From Saprospiraceae bacterium (GTDB lineage Bacteria; Bacteroidota; Bacteroidia; Chitinophagales; Saprospiraceae), in NCBI GenBank assembly GCA_020629515.1, contig JAHDDE010000005.1, forward strand, positions 62,001 through 126,000: 64,000 nucleotides of DNA. Direction: 5' to 3'. Both the position numbers and the translations under genes were made by a program. The notes beneath the pieces were generated by a model, which searched no databases, was not told the origin of the DNA, and saw only the letters and a list, made by a program, of their open reading frames with translations. Shown in pieces: positions 1 to 10,513 of the stretch. Numbering within the stretch: position 1 is the stretch's first letter; the number at the start of each line of letters is the position of its first letter.

Positions 1-12
1 GCTTCGATCACA

Positions 13-3000
13 TTGAATACCAATCGAGACGCTGGTATATTTACATGGTCTACTGGGTCTACAGCACCTTTGATTACTGTAGATGACGATGGAATCTATA
101 GTGTGGATGTACAGATAGGTTCATGCATAGCATCTGATTCTATCGAAATTTCAACGGTGCAAATCAAAGAATTTGATTTGGGGTCGGATACAACTTTTTG
201 TTTAGGAGAATCTTATGAAATATCGATTCCAGATGGTTATCAAGGCGATTTTGCCTGGTCGACTGGCGAATCCACAACAGAGATTACAATATCAGAAGAG
301 GATATATACATTTTAGAATTACGAGAAGACATCTGTCGTCTGGCGGATACTGTTTTGGTCACATTTGATACTCCAAGACAGTTTGATTTAGGGCCTGATA
401 CCACTTTATGTGATGGAGAAACGCTGCTATTGCAACTCGAAGGTTTGCCTGACGATATTGCCTATGTGGTTAATTGGAGTCCCACAATGAGCACAGAAGA
501 GTCTTTCTTAGTTTCTGAAACGGGAGTATATGAAGTCCAAGTTGGAATTGAGTCCTGTGTGACAGCTGACACTATAGAGGTAAACTTTAATTCTATAGAA
601 TCATTCAGCCTTGGTAATGATACCACACTTTGTGAGGGCAGTAGGGTCCTATTAAACGCTCCTGCTAATAGCACTCCGCTCTGGTCAGATCAAAGTTCTG
701 CAACAACTCTTGAGGTAAGCAGCCCCGACCTGTATTGGTTAGAACTTAGCAATGGACGATGTACAAAAAGAGATAGTATCGAGGTGGCTATAGATGAATT
801 GTATCTAATCGATTTAGGTACAGATACGACTCTTTGTGAAGGAAGTACCCTAAACTTAACATTAGATAACCTTCCTTCTAACCCAGATCTAATCGTCGAA
901 TGGAATGTCGATAATCCAGAAGTTGAAAGGATCACCATTTCTCAAGGGGGTACCTATATTGCCGAAGTTGTCAATGGTTCCTGTATAGATCAGGATACAA
1001 TCAATGTTCAATATGTCTTTATTGAAGACTTTTCGATCGGCTCAGATACATCAATTTGTGCAGAAGAAACTTTGATTTTAAATGTCCCAGAGGGATTATC
1101 CAATGGTTTTATTTGGTCCGATAACAGTACTTCGACCTCCCTTGAGGTTAGCGGAACTGATGGTTCTACAGAAAACTACAGCCTAACCATTATGGAAGGT
1201 ACATGTTCTAAGTCAGATACTATAACGGTAGCATTTGATGCTGCGCTCGACTTTAATTTTATCTCTTCTGATACCACTCTATGCAGTGGTGAATCAATAA
1301 ACCTGTCTTCAGGTATCGCTAACGCTGATATATATCTGTGGAACACTGGAGATGAATTAGCTGAGATCACAGTTGCAACTCCTGGTCAATATATACTCAA
1401 TGTAGAGAGAGGCACTTGTTCTGCTACCGACACAATTAATATCGCTATTATAGATGTAGATAATTTTTCAATAGGTAATGATAGTACATTATGCCAAGGA
1501 GATACTTTAACCCTTAGTTCTAATTTGACTGGAAACGTCAACTATATCTGGCAAGATGGATCTACAGAATCAACTTATACCTTGGATGCTCCAGATATCT
1601 ATTCTGTCACTGCAAGTATAGATCGATGCGAAGCCACAGCAAGTGTCATAATCGATTATCAACAAGCTCCAATATTAGAATTAGGTAATGATACTACTAT
1701 TTGTGAACCCAATTCGGTCCTCTTATCACCGGATATCGCAAATGCCAGTTATCTATGGTCCGATGAAAGCGCCTCTCCTACATTAGAAGTATTAAATAGC
1801 GGAGGGTATTCTGTTCTTGTTGATGATGGAGTATGTAGAGTCATGGATAGCATCAACATAACAGTACAGTCCTTACCGGACTTATCGATAGCTACAGAGG
1901 ATGATATCTCTATCTGCCAGGGCGACTCGGTGGTATTATCCTCCATGAGCGAGAATGTCTCTTATATATGGCAAGATCTGACAACAGAATCTCAATTTAT
2001 TGCAAGTTCGAGTGGGATCTATAGCGCAGAAATGACACAGGGTGTCTGTATAGTATTTGATACAATTAGTCTTACTGTAAATCCTAATCCTACTGTAACA
2101 CTTCAGGAGGATCAGACTATATGTCAAGGAGAACAAGTGACTCTATCTGTAAGCGAAATATCAGGCGCCACCTACAACTGGACGGGAACTACAAGTAGTG
2201 ATAATATCGCCGTTGTTACAGAACAAGGCAATTATGTTATAGAAGTTATAGATCTCAATGGTTGTAGCGCTACGGATGATTTTAATCTAACTTTACAGCC
2301 AATAGCCACTTTTAATTTAGGCGCAGATCGAACCATATGCGAGGGAGAATCAACCACAGTTGACATAGATCTGGACAATCCAGCACTTACGCCGTCAGTT
2401 ATATGGAGCTTACCTATTACAGGACTAAGTGCGACGATAGACCAAGGAGGAAGTATCTGGGCACAGACTAATCTCGATGGATGCAGCTTTAGAGATTCTT
2501 TAGAGGTGCGAGTTCAGTCCTTCCCTATCGTTGAATTAGGTAACGATACCACTATTTGTCAGGGCGATGAAATCGTCTTGGATGTCACCAACGAAAATGC
2601 CAGTTATTCTTGGAGCAATGGAGAGACCAGTTCTTCCATCACCCTTACAGGCTCAGGCACGAGTATGATTACTGTTAGTGTCGGAATAAATGGCTGCACT
2701 GTGGAAGATATGATCAACATCACAACTAAAGAAACACCAGACTTTAGCCTACAAGACGATGAAACTATATGTGAAGATCAGACCTTGCTCCTAATGATCG
2801 AAAATCCAGGAAGCTGGGATATTGAATGGAGCAATGGAGAAAGAACGGACGATATAGTGGTAAATGAAAGTGGTACATATACAGCTACAGCCACTCTTGA
2901 CGAATGTAGCTCAACAGATGATTTTGTTCTATCTGTTCAACCCCTTCCGAGTTTTGATCTTGGTGAGGATATTCAAAAATGTGAAGACTTAACAATTACA

Positions 3001-3459
3001 CTTAATGTAGATCGAAATGATGTCAATGTTGTTTGGCAAGACGGGAACACATCTAATAGTTATATCGTATCAAACCCAGGAATTTTTACAGCAACTGCCA
3101 CTACAGGATTAGGTTGTGTATTCACGGACGATATAGAAATATTCAACCGAGAATGTGTGAGTTTCAACATGTATGTTCCTAATGTTTTTAGTCCAAACAA
3201 GGATGGTCGTAATGATGAATTTATAGTCGGTGTTCCAGAAGGAATATTTTTATCAGAATATCAAATGAGCATTTTTGATAGGTGGGGCAATAAAGTATTT
3301 GAGTCGTTTGATATAAATGTAGGTTGGAATGGATCTGGGTTAGGCTTTCAATCTTTACAACCAGGAGTCTATGTTTATAAAATTGACGTAAAATATAGTG
3401 ATGACTATAACCAAGATATCACAGAATCTTTTTCGGGCAATTTGACTTGGATAGAATAA
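13..3459 (+). CDS. T9SS type-B sorting (gliding motility-associated C-terminal domain) giant repeat adhesin-like protein; 5' end lies outside the window
   Basis: About 14 tandem ~75-80 aa modules with an LGxDTTLCxGE...WSxG...GxYxVxVxxGxCxxxDxIxV pattern. C-terminus YVPNVFSPNKDGRNDEF...YQMSIFDRWGNKVFES...GVYVYKI is a classic CHU_C/type-B sorting domain. Frame is open to the window edge. Confidence 0.9.
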   Translation: MNTNRDAGIFTWSTGSTAPLITVDDDGIYSVDVQIGSCIASDSIEISTVQIKEFDLGSDTTFCLGESYEISIPDGYQGDFAWSTGESTTEITISEEDIYILELREDICRLADTVLVTFDTPRQFDLGPDTTLCDGETLLLQLEGLPDDIAYVVNWSPTMSTEESFLVSETGVYEVQVGIESCVTADTIEVNFNSIESFSLGNDTTLCEGSRVLLNAPANSTPLWSDQSSATTLEVSSPDLYWLELSNGRCTKRDSIEVAIDELYLIDLGTDTTLCEGSTLNLTLDNLPSNPDLIVEWNVDNPEVERITISQGGTYIAEVVNGSCIDQDTINVQYVFIEDFSIGSDTSICAEETLILNVPEGLSNGFIWSDNSTSTSLEVSGTDGSTENYSLTIMEGTCSKSDTITVAFDAALDFNFISSDTTLCSGESINLSSGIANADIYLWNTGDELAEITVATPGQYILNVERGTCSATDTINIAIIDVDNFSIGNDSTLCQGDTLTLSSNLTGNVNYIWQDGSTESTYTLDAPDIYSVTASIDRCEATASVIIDYQQAPILELGNDTTICEPNSVLLSPDIANASYLWSDESASPTLEVLNSGGYSVLVDDGVCRVMDSINITVQSLPDLSIATEDDISICQGDSVVLSSMSENVSYIWQDLTTESQFIASSSGIYSAEMTQGVCIVFDTISLTVNPNPTVTLQEDQTICQGEQVTLSVSEISGATYNWTGTTSSDNIAVVTEQGNYVIEVIDLNGCSATDDFNLTLQPIATFNLGADRTICEGESTTVDIDLDNPALTPSVIWSLPITGLSATIDQGGSIWAQTNLDGCSFRDSLEVRVQSFPIVELGNDTTICQGDEIVLDVTNENASYSWSNGETSSSITLTGSGTSMITVSVGINGCTVEDMINITTKETPDFSLQDDETICEDQTLLLMIENPGSWDIEWSNGERTDDIVVNESGTYTATATLDECSSTDDFVLSVQPLPSFDLGEDIQKCEDLTITLNVDRNDVNVVWQDGNTSNSYIVSNPGIFTATATTGLGCVFTDDIEIFNRECVSFNMYVPNVFSPNKDGRNDEFIVGVPEGIFLSEYQMSIFDRWGNKVFESFDINVGWNGSGLGFQSLQPGVYVYKIDVKYSDDYNQDITESFSGNLTWIE

Positions 3460-3909
3460 CTACAGCAAAGCAATTATTTTCATTTGAGCGGAATTGACTT
3501 GTATAATATCTGATTGAGATCTACCTTGTAAAGCCTTGCCTAACGGGCTTTCTAAGGATATAGCGTAATAGTTTATAGCGCCTATTTTGATAATTTTTCC
3601 TAATGCCACCGATATATAAAAACTCGCTTTTTCGGTTTGGACTAAAGATCCTAAAGCCACGAGATTTGAAGTTTTTCTGTATTCTATTTGCTTAAGTCTT
3701 AGCAACATTTCCTGCCATCTCAATTTTTGGGCATACACTTTATCATACTCTTGCTGCATCATAGCCCGTCCTGTCTCAAATTTATCTCCAGCGCTGCTTT
3801 TGGTTTCATTCTGGGCTGACTCATCTATCCTAACCAATAAATCAGTGCATTCAATTATTTTGTTATTTATCATTTCAAATACCAATTCATGCAATTCTTC
3901 TTTTGTCAT
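3460..3909 (-). CDS. GreA/GreB C-terminal-domain-like protein (often mis-annotated as 3-oxoacyl-ACP synthase in Bacteroidota)
   Basis: 149 aa with N-terminal coiled coil and C-terminal 'SPLGKALQGRSQSD', resembling the GreA/B C-terminal 'SPLGxALLGK' motif. Confidence 0.65.
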   Translation of the reverse strand: MTKEELHELVFEMINNKIIECTDLLVRIDESAQNETKSSAGDKFETGRAMMQQEYDKVYAQKLRWQEMLLRLKQIEYRKTSNLVALGSLVQTEKASFYISVALGKIIKIGAINYYAISLESPLGKALQGRSQSDIIQVNSAQMKIIALL

Positions 3910-4007
3910 AATTTAAAATAGTCTGCTTCTGATTTATCCATAAATGGTATTCTCAATAATTATATCAACAAAAGTGCTACTTGTATTAATTTTAGCGGTC
4001 TAAATTA

Positions 4008-5468
4008 TTGCAATTAATATTATTTATGTCAGCAAGAAGTATGAGCAGATTAATTATTATACTATTAGTTTTTGGATATAGTTGCTCTCCAAAAGTTGTA
4101 GAACCAATTATTCAAGAAGAAAGTCAACCAGCTCCACCCCCTCCAATAGAAAGTAATACTGATTGTACCACACTTAATGATCTTAGTCCAACACTGAGAA
4201 GTACGACCGAAGATGCTTTTGTCTTATACCGAGATGAGGTAAGATTTAAAAATTTTGACGCCGCCAAACCATTATGGAAGCAAGCCTACTATAATGCTCC
4301 AGGTTCCAATGGTCGAGTGACGTATCATTTTGATGATGGTATTAAGATTTATGATCATTTTTTTAAAAATGAATCCATTCAATCTAACAGAAAAATGCTC
4401 GCTGACACAATTTTAAGCATATATGATAAACGTATGGAATGTTTTGATGACGACGGGACCATTTTAGCACGTAAAGCCTTCAATTCCTATTACAGCTATA
4501 GAAATTTTGTTGACGAGGATGAATTATTCTTATGGTTCAAAGAAGTAATGGATAAAAAGGGCGTTGAAGCAGATTATTTTATTATCAATCCATATTCAAG
4601 AATGCTTTATGACAGAGTTCTTGATGAAAAAATAATTCCTGAAATAGCACATGATATTGCTTATCAAATATTTGATGCCATAGAATATGGAATGGATAAT
4701 TGCGAAAATGAATATTGTGATGCATGGGATGTAATTAATGAATATAGTCCAAATTTGCTCTCAGGGTTAGAAGGCATAAGAGGTTTTTACAATTGTGATT
4801 ATTATATGAAAAGATATTTTAATCAATACTTAGCAGATAGCACTGATTGTGATAATGTATCTGAAGTATACCTCAAGATGGTTTGGGCGTCATGTGATCC
4901 AAATGACCCTCGAGTGATGCGGCTTAAAGCAGCAAAAGAAAAAGAATGTTATGTTGCTCCTCCTCCTCCAGGTCCCTTAAAGTTAGCTTACCAAGCACTT
5001 AACGAGGGCAGATTTAAAGAATCCATAGAATACTATGAAGAATACATAGCAGAATCTGATGATCCAATCAAAAAGGCAGAAAAACAGTTGATCATTGCTA
5101 AAATATACTATGCGCACATTAAAAACTTCCCGGCAGCACGTCAGTATGCACGAGAAGCCATTAAGAATAAACCAAATTGGGGTGAACCTTATATATTAAT
5201 AGGTAAATTATATGCTTCATCTGGACCTTTATGTGGCCCTGGAAGAGGCTGGGATAGTCAGATTGTTACCTGGCCAGCTATAGATAAATTTGAGCAAGCT
5301 AAAAGAGTCGACCCATCTGTTTCGACGGAGGCCAATAAGTGGATCACTCAATACAAAAAATATATGCCTTCGATAGAAGATATCTTTCAAAGACAACTCA
5401 AGGAAGGCAGTACTTTCAAAGTTGGATGTTGGATACAAGAAACCACTAAAATAAGAGCAGCAAAATAA
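4008..5468 (+). CDS. TPR-containing lipoprotein
   Basis: Lipobox-like 'LVFGYSCSPKVVEP'; helical repeats 'ALNEGRFKESIEYYEEYIAESDDP...AKIYYAHIKNFPAARQYAREAIKNKPNWGEPYILIGKLYA' are TPR-like. Confidence 0.7.
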   Translation: MQLILFMSARSMSRLIIILLVFGYSCSPKVVEPIIQEESQPAPPPPIESNTDCTTLNDLSPTLRSTTEDAFVLYRDEVRFKNFDAAKPLWKQAYYNAPGSNGRVTYHFDDGIKIYDHFFKNESIQSNRKMLADTILSIYDKRMECFDDDGTILARKAFNSYYSYRNFVDEDELFLWFKEVMDKKGVEADYFIINPYSRMLYDRVLDEKIIPEIAHDIAYQIFDAIEYGMDNCENEYCDAWDVINEYSPNLLSGLEGIRGFYNCDYYMKRYFNQYLADSTDCDNVSEVYLKMVWASCDPNDPRVMRLKAAKEKECYVAPPPPGPLKLAYQALNEGRFKESIEYYEEYIAESDDPIKKAEKQLIIAKIYYAHIKNFPAARQYAREAIKNKPNWGEPYILIGKLYASSGPLCGPGRGWDSQIVTWPAIDKFEQAKRVDPSVSTEANKWITQYKKYMPSIEDIFQRQLKEGSTFKVGCWIQETTKIRAAK

Positions 5469-5502
5469 AAGTTCTTTCGCTAAAACAAATTGTAGTAATT
5501 AA

Positions 5503-6408
5503 TTACTGATTCAACAATAATTCAATCTCTGCAGAAGATATTTCAGGTGTGCCACCAGGTTTCGAGGCCGTAAGGGCTCCTACTGCACAGGCTTTTCTGA
5601 GTGCGTCTGCTTCTTGTGTTCCTTTGATCAATTCCGAAAGATAGGTAGCCAAAAATGCGTCTCCAGCACCCACTGTATCGACCACTGAGACGTTAAATAC
5701 GTCTTGATGATAGAATATTTTGTCAGTGTAACTCATCGCACCCTCACCTCCCAGAGTTGCCACTACTCCTTGGTATCCAAAGTGATCTGATATTTTAATT
5801 ACACCTTCTTTAAACGATTCATATTTAATTCCTAACCATTGAGCTGCCATTTTAAGTTCGAATTCATTCATCCTTAATATATCCGCCTCTTCTAACATTT
5901 TGATTATGGTGGATTTATCATAATGACCCTCCCTTAAATTGATATCACAAACTTTGATTTTAGCATATTTCAAAAGTTCAAACAATACTTGGCGTGATCT
6001 TTTATCTCTTAATCCTAAACTGCTATAAACGAACATTTTTGCATGGCCCACTGCTTCTATTAAATATTCTGAAAGCCTGATATCATCCCAGGCAACTGGA
6101 TAATTAATCGTATAGGTAGGTTCTCCTCCATTAGACACGACCACATCTACAGTACTTGTAGCTAAAGCGGGATGAACCTGTATGTAGTCCGTACTATTAC
6201 CTTTTTCTGACACCGACGCAACGAGCTCTTTTCCTAACTCATCATCTCCTACACTCGTAAGTACAACTGATGATGTACCAAGTGATTGAGCTCTATTTGA
6301 AATATTAAAAGGTGCTCCTCCTACTACTTTACCATTAGGGAGCATATCCCATAGTAGCTCTCCATAACAAACAATATCATACATGATTGTGATAACAGTT
6401 TTGATCAC
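5503..6408 (-). CDS. PfkB-family carbohydrate kinase (fructokinase-like)
   Basis: 'YGELLWDMLPNGKVVGGAPFNIS' and 'VVDTVGAGDAFLATYLSEL' PfkB signatures. Real start is probably MYDIVCYGE. Confidence 0.88.
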   Translation of the reverse strand: MIKTVITIMYDIVCYGELLWDMLPNGKVVGGAPFNISNRAQSLGTSSVVLTSVGDDELGKELVASVSEKGNSTDYIQVHPALATSTVDVVVSNGGEPTYTINYPVAWDDIRLSEYLIEAVGHAKMFVYSSLGLRDKRSRQVLFELLKYAKIKVCDINLREGHYDKSTIIKMLEEADILRMNEFELKMAAQWLGIKYESFKEGVIKISDHFGYQGVVATLGGEGAMSYTDKIFYHQDVFNVSVVDTVGAGDAFLATYLSELIKGTQEADALRKACAVGALTASKPGGTPEISSAEIELLLNQ

Positions 6409-6579
6409 TTAAAAATGATAAATATTCTATTCATATCGTTACTCCAAATATTCAGCAATCGAAAATGTGAAGAACTTTCAGAATAATCATCATTTTGATA
6501 AGTATCGATAGTTTTAATTCAGATACGTCGCATAAAGTAGATGAAAAATACTATAGCTGATCGACTGACAGCATCTACC

Positions 6580-7086
6580 TTATAAAACTCTTAATTCCTG
6601 GAGTAGTTGATCAGGTTTCTTATATCCTGGAGAAGCTGTTATTTGTTCTAAATTGCTGTCTAAATAAACAATAGTGGGATAAGCCATCCTTCCATTCATC
6701 ATTTTCATGGCTAATTTGTTTACTCCCTTACGTCCGGCATTGATCCATTCATAAGTCTCACCTTGAAAACTTACTGGATCTCTACGTTCAGCATTAAATT
6801 TAACTAAGACGAAGTTTTCATTTAGATAATTGACAACTTCTGGATCTGTAAAAGTCTTTTTGTCCATGACTTTACACCAGCCACACCATGAAGTATACAT
6901 GTCTACTAACACTTTCTTGTCTCCAATATTCATTTTATCAAGATCTTCGATCTTATACCAAGACAGCCCTGCCTCTGTTACCTCATAAGCCTCAACTCCG
7001 GTATTACCACCTGTTGAGTTATTGCAAGCACTACAAAAAAGAAATCCGACTAAAAGAAAAAAGCAATTGATAGTTGTCCTAATCAT
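6580..7086 (-). CDS. Thioredoxin-fold lipoprotein (DUF255/thiol-disulfide type)
   Basis: Lipoprotein signal 'LLVGFLFCSACNN'; 'KVLVDMYTSWCGWCKVMDKKTF' CxxC thioredoxin active site. Confidence 0.88.
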   Translation of the reverse strand: MIRTTINCFFLLVGFLFCSACNNSTGGNTGVEAYEVTEAGLSWYKIEDLDKMNIGDKKVLVDMYTSWCGWCKVMDKKTFTDPEVVNYLNENFVLVKFNAERRDPVSFQGETYEWINAGRKGVNKLAMKMMNGRMAYPTIVYLDSNLEQITASPGYKKPDQLLQELRVL

Positions 7087-7172
7087 GGCAGCATAATTAT
7101 ATACTCTAAAAGTATAACATATTAATGAACCTGTTGCTGACTATATCGGTATTAAGACAACTTTAAGCTATG

Positions 7173-8573
7173 TCATTGTGCGCTTGAGATTGTCATCTGC
7201 ACTTTCTTCTCGAGTTCAAAGACAGTGTCTTTAAACAATATATCAGTATCCATAAGATCTTGAACGGTACGACATGAATAAATGACTGTACTATGATCTC
7301 TACCACCAAATTGGTCTCCTATTGTTTTGAGAGAGTTGGTGGTATGATTTTTTGCTAAATACATCGATAGTTGTCGAGCTATGACCACTTCACGTTTTCG
7401 GGTTTTGCCTTGCAACTTATCCAACGGAATTTTAAAGTAGTCTGCAACCAACTCTTTAATGTTTTCTACAGTTATTTCATTATTAACCTCGCTAACAAAA
7501 CTCTCAACAACCTGCTTTGCTAAGATCAAGTCAATTTCTTTATTATTCAAAGTTGATTGTGCAACAATAGAAATCAATACTCCTTCTAATTCTCTAATAT
7601 TGTTTTTAACATTGTAGCTGATAAACTCTATCACTTCTGGAGGAATTGTAACACCTTCCAACTCCATTTTAGCTAATAATATAGCCATACGTGTTTCAAA
7701 ATCTGGAGATTGAAGATCTGCAGATAATCCCCATTTGAATCTCGAAATTAATCTATCTTGTATCCCTTCCAGGGATTTTGGCGGTCTATCCGAGGTGATA
7801 ATAATCTGTTTTCCTAATTGGTGTAATTCATTAAATATATTGAAGAAAATCTCCTGAGTTTTGGCTTTACCACTCAAGAATTGGATATCATCAACGATTA
7901 GGAGATCTATTGATTGATAAAAATTAACCAAGTCATTGATTGAATTTTTTCTGATAGATTCAATGATCTGGTTGGTAAACCTTTCCGTGCTGATGTAGAG
8001 TGTTGATTTTTTAGGAAATTTACTTACCACTTCATTACCAATGGCATGTGCTAAATGAGTTTTCCCTAATCCTACATCACCATAGATTACCAAAGGATTA
8101 AAAGCAGTTCCTCCGGGATTTTTAGATATTGCTAAACCTGCCGATCGTGCTAACTTGTTGCAATCCCCCTCTATGAAATTTTCAAACCTATATTTAGGAT
8201 TGAGTTGTGGATCTACCTTTATTTTTTTTATGCCAGGAATGACAAAAGGATTTCTGATATGCTCTGTAGAATAAAAATTATTTCCTCTTTCATTTGAGTG
8301 CAATGTGGCATCTGTATGATTATCAACCACTATCTGATATTCTAACCTACCATCCTCGCCCAATTCCTTTCTAATAGTTTTTTTGAGTAGTCCGACATAA
8401 TTTTCTTCGAGCCATTCATAAAAGAAATTATTAGGTACTTGTATGGTGAGAGAACTCTGATCTAACTTAACTGGCCTAATTGGATCGAACCACGTCTTAA
8501 AACTTTGAGGATTAATACTCTTTTTAATTGTCACAAGACAGTTATCCCATACGCTCAGGTGGTCCTTCATCAA
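7173..8573 (-). CDS. dnaA: Chromosomal replication initiator protein DnaA
   Basis: Walker A 'GDVGLGKTHLAHAIGN', Walker B 'LLIVDDIQFLSGK', C-terminal DnaA box-binding helix 'IGDQFGGRDHSTVIYS'. Confidence 0.98.
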   Translation of the reverse strand: MMKDHLSVWDNCLVTIKKSINPQSFKTWFDPIRPVKLDQSSLTIQVPNNFFYEWLEENYVGLLKKTIRKELGEDGRLEYQIVVDNHTDATLHSNERGNNFYSTEHIRNPFVIPGIKKIKVDPQLNPKYRFENFIEGDCNKLARSAGLAISKNPGGTAFNPLVIYGDVGLGKTHLAHAIGNEVVSKFPKKSTLYISTERFTNQIIESIRKNSINDLVNFYQSIDLLIVDDIQFLSGKAKTQEIFFNIFNELHQLGKQIIITSDRPPKSLEGIQDRLISRFKWGLSADLQSPDFETRMAILLAKMELEGVTIPPEVIEFISYNVKNNIRELEGVLISIVAQSTLNNKEIDLILAKQVVESFVSEVNNEITVENIKELVADYFKIPLDKLQGKTRKREVVIARQLSMYLAKNHTTNSLKTIGDQFGGRDHSTVIYSCRTVQDLMDTDILFKDTVFELEKKVQMTISSAQ

Positions 8574-8845
8574 TCAACAGTTCTAAAAATATGTTAGTAA
8601 TAACAGTTATTGGGAGAATCTCGATAGGATTTGGGCGTCCCACTTATCTAACTCCACGCAACAAAGATGTACAAATCAATCCAAACTCACACAAAAAAGT
8701 TCTATGATATTTTGCAATTTAGACGTTCCAAAAATTATATCCCAATTATTTATCTCACAATAGTTTACATATTGATAAAATAAGCATACCTAAAATTAAT
8801 ATATGTTTAATTGGTGAAATGTAAAAATTTTATTAAAGGGTTTGA

Positions 8846-9766
8846 TTACTCTATTTTGAGGTTTCTACTCCAAATATTCTTTCGTTTTTTCCTGCCTTTT
8901 TCAAACATGAGATCGACTCTTCCTAATAAAATTCCAGCCCAGCCAGCCTGGTTTATATAAACAGGGTTACCATTTTGATTATTTTGCACATCTGGTTCTC
9001 TCATAAAGGTATGTGTATGGCCTCCTAAGATGAGATTAGTATACTTAGTGGATTTTGCTAAATCTATATCTGACACAGAATCCGAATTATACTTATAGCC
9101 AAGGTGGCTTAAACAAATAACATAATCACATTTTTCTTCATGAATCAAATGTGATTCATACTTTGTAGCTCTCTCAATTGGATCTTGATAAATTGTACTG
9201 CCATATAACGATTTAGGCACTAACCCATCTAAAGCAATACCTAAACCATAGACACCTATTTTGACTCCATCTATCTCCCAGGTTTTAATTTTGCTTAGCA
9301 CTGTTGATAGTTCATTTTCGGAGACATCATAATTAGACACTATAAATGGGAAATTAGCGTGTTTGACTTGTTTCATAAAACCCTCAATACCCGCATCAAA
9401 ATCATGATTTCCCATAGTCGCGGCATCGTATTTCATCTCCGACATAAGCTTCATTTCCAATTCTCCTCCAAAGACATTAAAGTAAGGTGTCCCTTGAAAT
9501 ATGTCACCAGAATCAAATAAAAGAACATTCTTCTCCTTTGATCTAATACTTTTAATCATAGCTGCACGCTTAGCCGCACCACCTTGTCCGGCATTTCGGC
9601 TTCCGTCCATTGGAAAAGGTTCTATACGACTATGCACATCATTGGTGTGTAAGATGGTAAGCTTAACAAAGTCATCTTTGTAGGCATACGCTGATAGAGG
9701 AATTGTATTAAAAGTGGCTACTGTCGATGCGAACAAGGTCGATTTGCAAAAAATCCGTCTATTCAT
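8846..9766 (-). CDS. Metallophosphatase / 5'-nucleotidase catalytic domain, Tat-like signal
   Basis: 'ILHTNDVHSRIEPFP', 'DSGDIFQGTPYFN', 'MGNHDFDAG', 'LSHLGYK', 'GGHTHTF' motifs; N-terminus 'MNRRIFCKSTLFAS' resembles a twin-arginine signal. Confidence 0.92.
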   Translation of the reverse strand: MNRRIFCKSTLFASTVATFNTIPLSAYAYKDDFVKLTILHTNDVHSRIEPFPMDGSRNAGQGGAAKRAAMIKSIRSKEKNVLLFDSGDIFQGTPYFNVFGGELEMKLMSEMKYDAATMGNHDFDAGIEGFMKQVKHANFPFIVSNYDVSENELSTVLSKIKTWEIDGVKIGVYGLGIALDGLVPKSLYGSTIYQDPIERATKYESHLIHEEKCDYVICLSHLGYKYNSDSVSDIDLAKSTKYTNLILGGHTHTFMREPDVQNNQNGNPVYINQAGWAGILLGRVDLMFEKGRKKRKNIWSRNLKIE

Positions 9767-10508
9767 GGTCAGTTAATTTAATACGTTGATCCAAGTGTGA
9801 GTTTTGCGACTTGCCTTCATCCGTTTCTCGGCGAATATGGTTTAAAAAAACATCTCTTAAATAAAGACCTAAATTTTCTCTTTCCAATTCTTTTAAAAAA
9901 GAACACCCCGAACCTCCATTAGCTACATAATCTGACAAAGCAAAAGTATACTCCTTGTTTAGATCAAGTGGCTCATCATTAATCATTATAGATGTTGCCT
10001 TATCATTCTGGATTTGGAATTCAATGTTTCGACTTACAGGCCATCCCCCATCAGCCGCAATATGATCAAACAATACTTTCACTAATTCACCATCTGCACT
10101 CATAACTACAATGGAGTTATCAAATGGCATTATTTCATAAATTTTACCCACTGTAATAGCTCCAGCTGCTACAGAGTTCACCCTTACTCCACCATGATTC
10201 TGCAATGAAAAGTCTATATCCAAATTATGTGTAGTTTCTAGCTCATCTTGTAACATATCCGATAACCAATTGCCTAAAGTAGATTCTGGTCTTTGTTTGG
10301 ACAACTCCATCTCGAGAGTACCTATTACTTCATTCATCTCTTTATCTATAGCAATCTTATAAGGCTCAATGATATCTTTTATCTGTTCTTCTTCGGTTTG
10401 GTATATATCGAGTCTTTGGTTTTCGATATTGATATCAGTCCAATAAGTACTTGTCTTACACGAAATTGTAAAAATGAATAGTGTTATGAAATAAGTTATT
10501 CTGATCAT
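9759..10508 (-). CDS. 5'-nucleotidase C-terminal domain lipoprotein
   Basis: 'ESTLGNWLSDML', 'SLQNHGGVR', 'YEIMPFDNSIVVM', 'YVANGGSGC' match the 5_nucleotid_C family; lipoprotein-like 'IFTISCKTS'. Confidence 0.88.
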   Translation of the reverse strand: MIRITYFITLFIFTISCKTSTYWTDINIENQRLDIYQTEEEQIKDIIEPYKIAIDKEMNEVIGTLEMELSKQRPESTLGNWLSDMLQDELETTHNLDIDFSLQNHGGVRVNSVAAGAITVGKIYEIMPFDNSIVVMSADGELVKVLFDHIAADGGWPVSRNIEFQIQNDKATSIMINDEPLDLNKEYTFALSDYVANGGSGCSFLKELERENLGLYLRDVFLNHIRRETDEGKSQNSHLDQRIKLTDHE

Positions 10509-10513
10509 AAAGA

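Noticed and set aside
462-2136. Several small minus-strand ORFs in the giant adhesin
   Set aside because: By-products of the repetitive coding strand; no independent support.
8574-8845. Possible oriC next to dnaA
   Set aside because: The intergenic region is AT-rich, but I found no clear cluster of TTATCCACA-type DnaA boxes; a GC-skew calculation would be needed.
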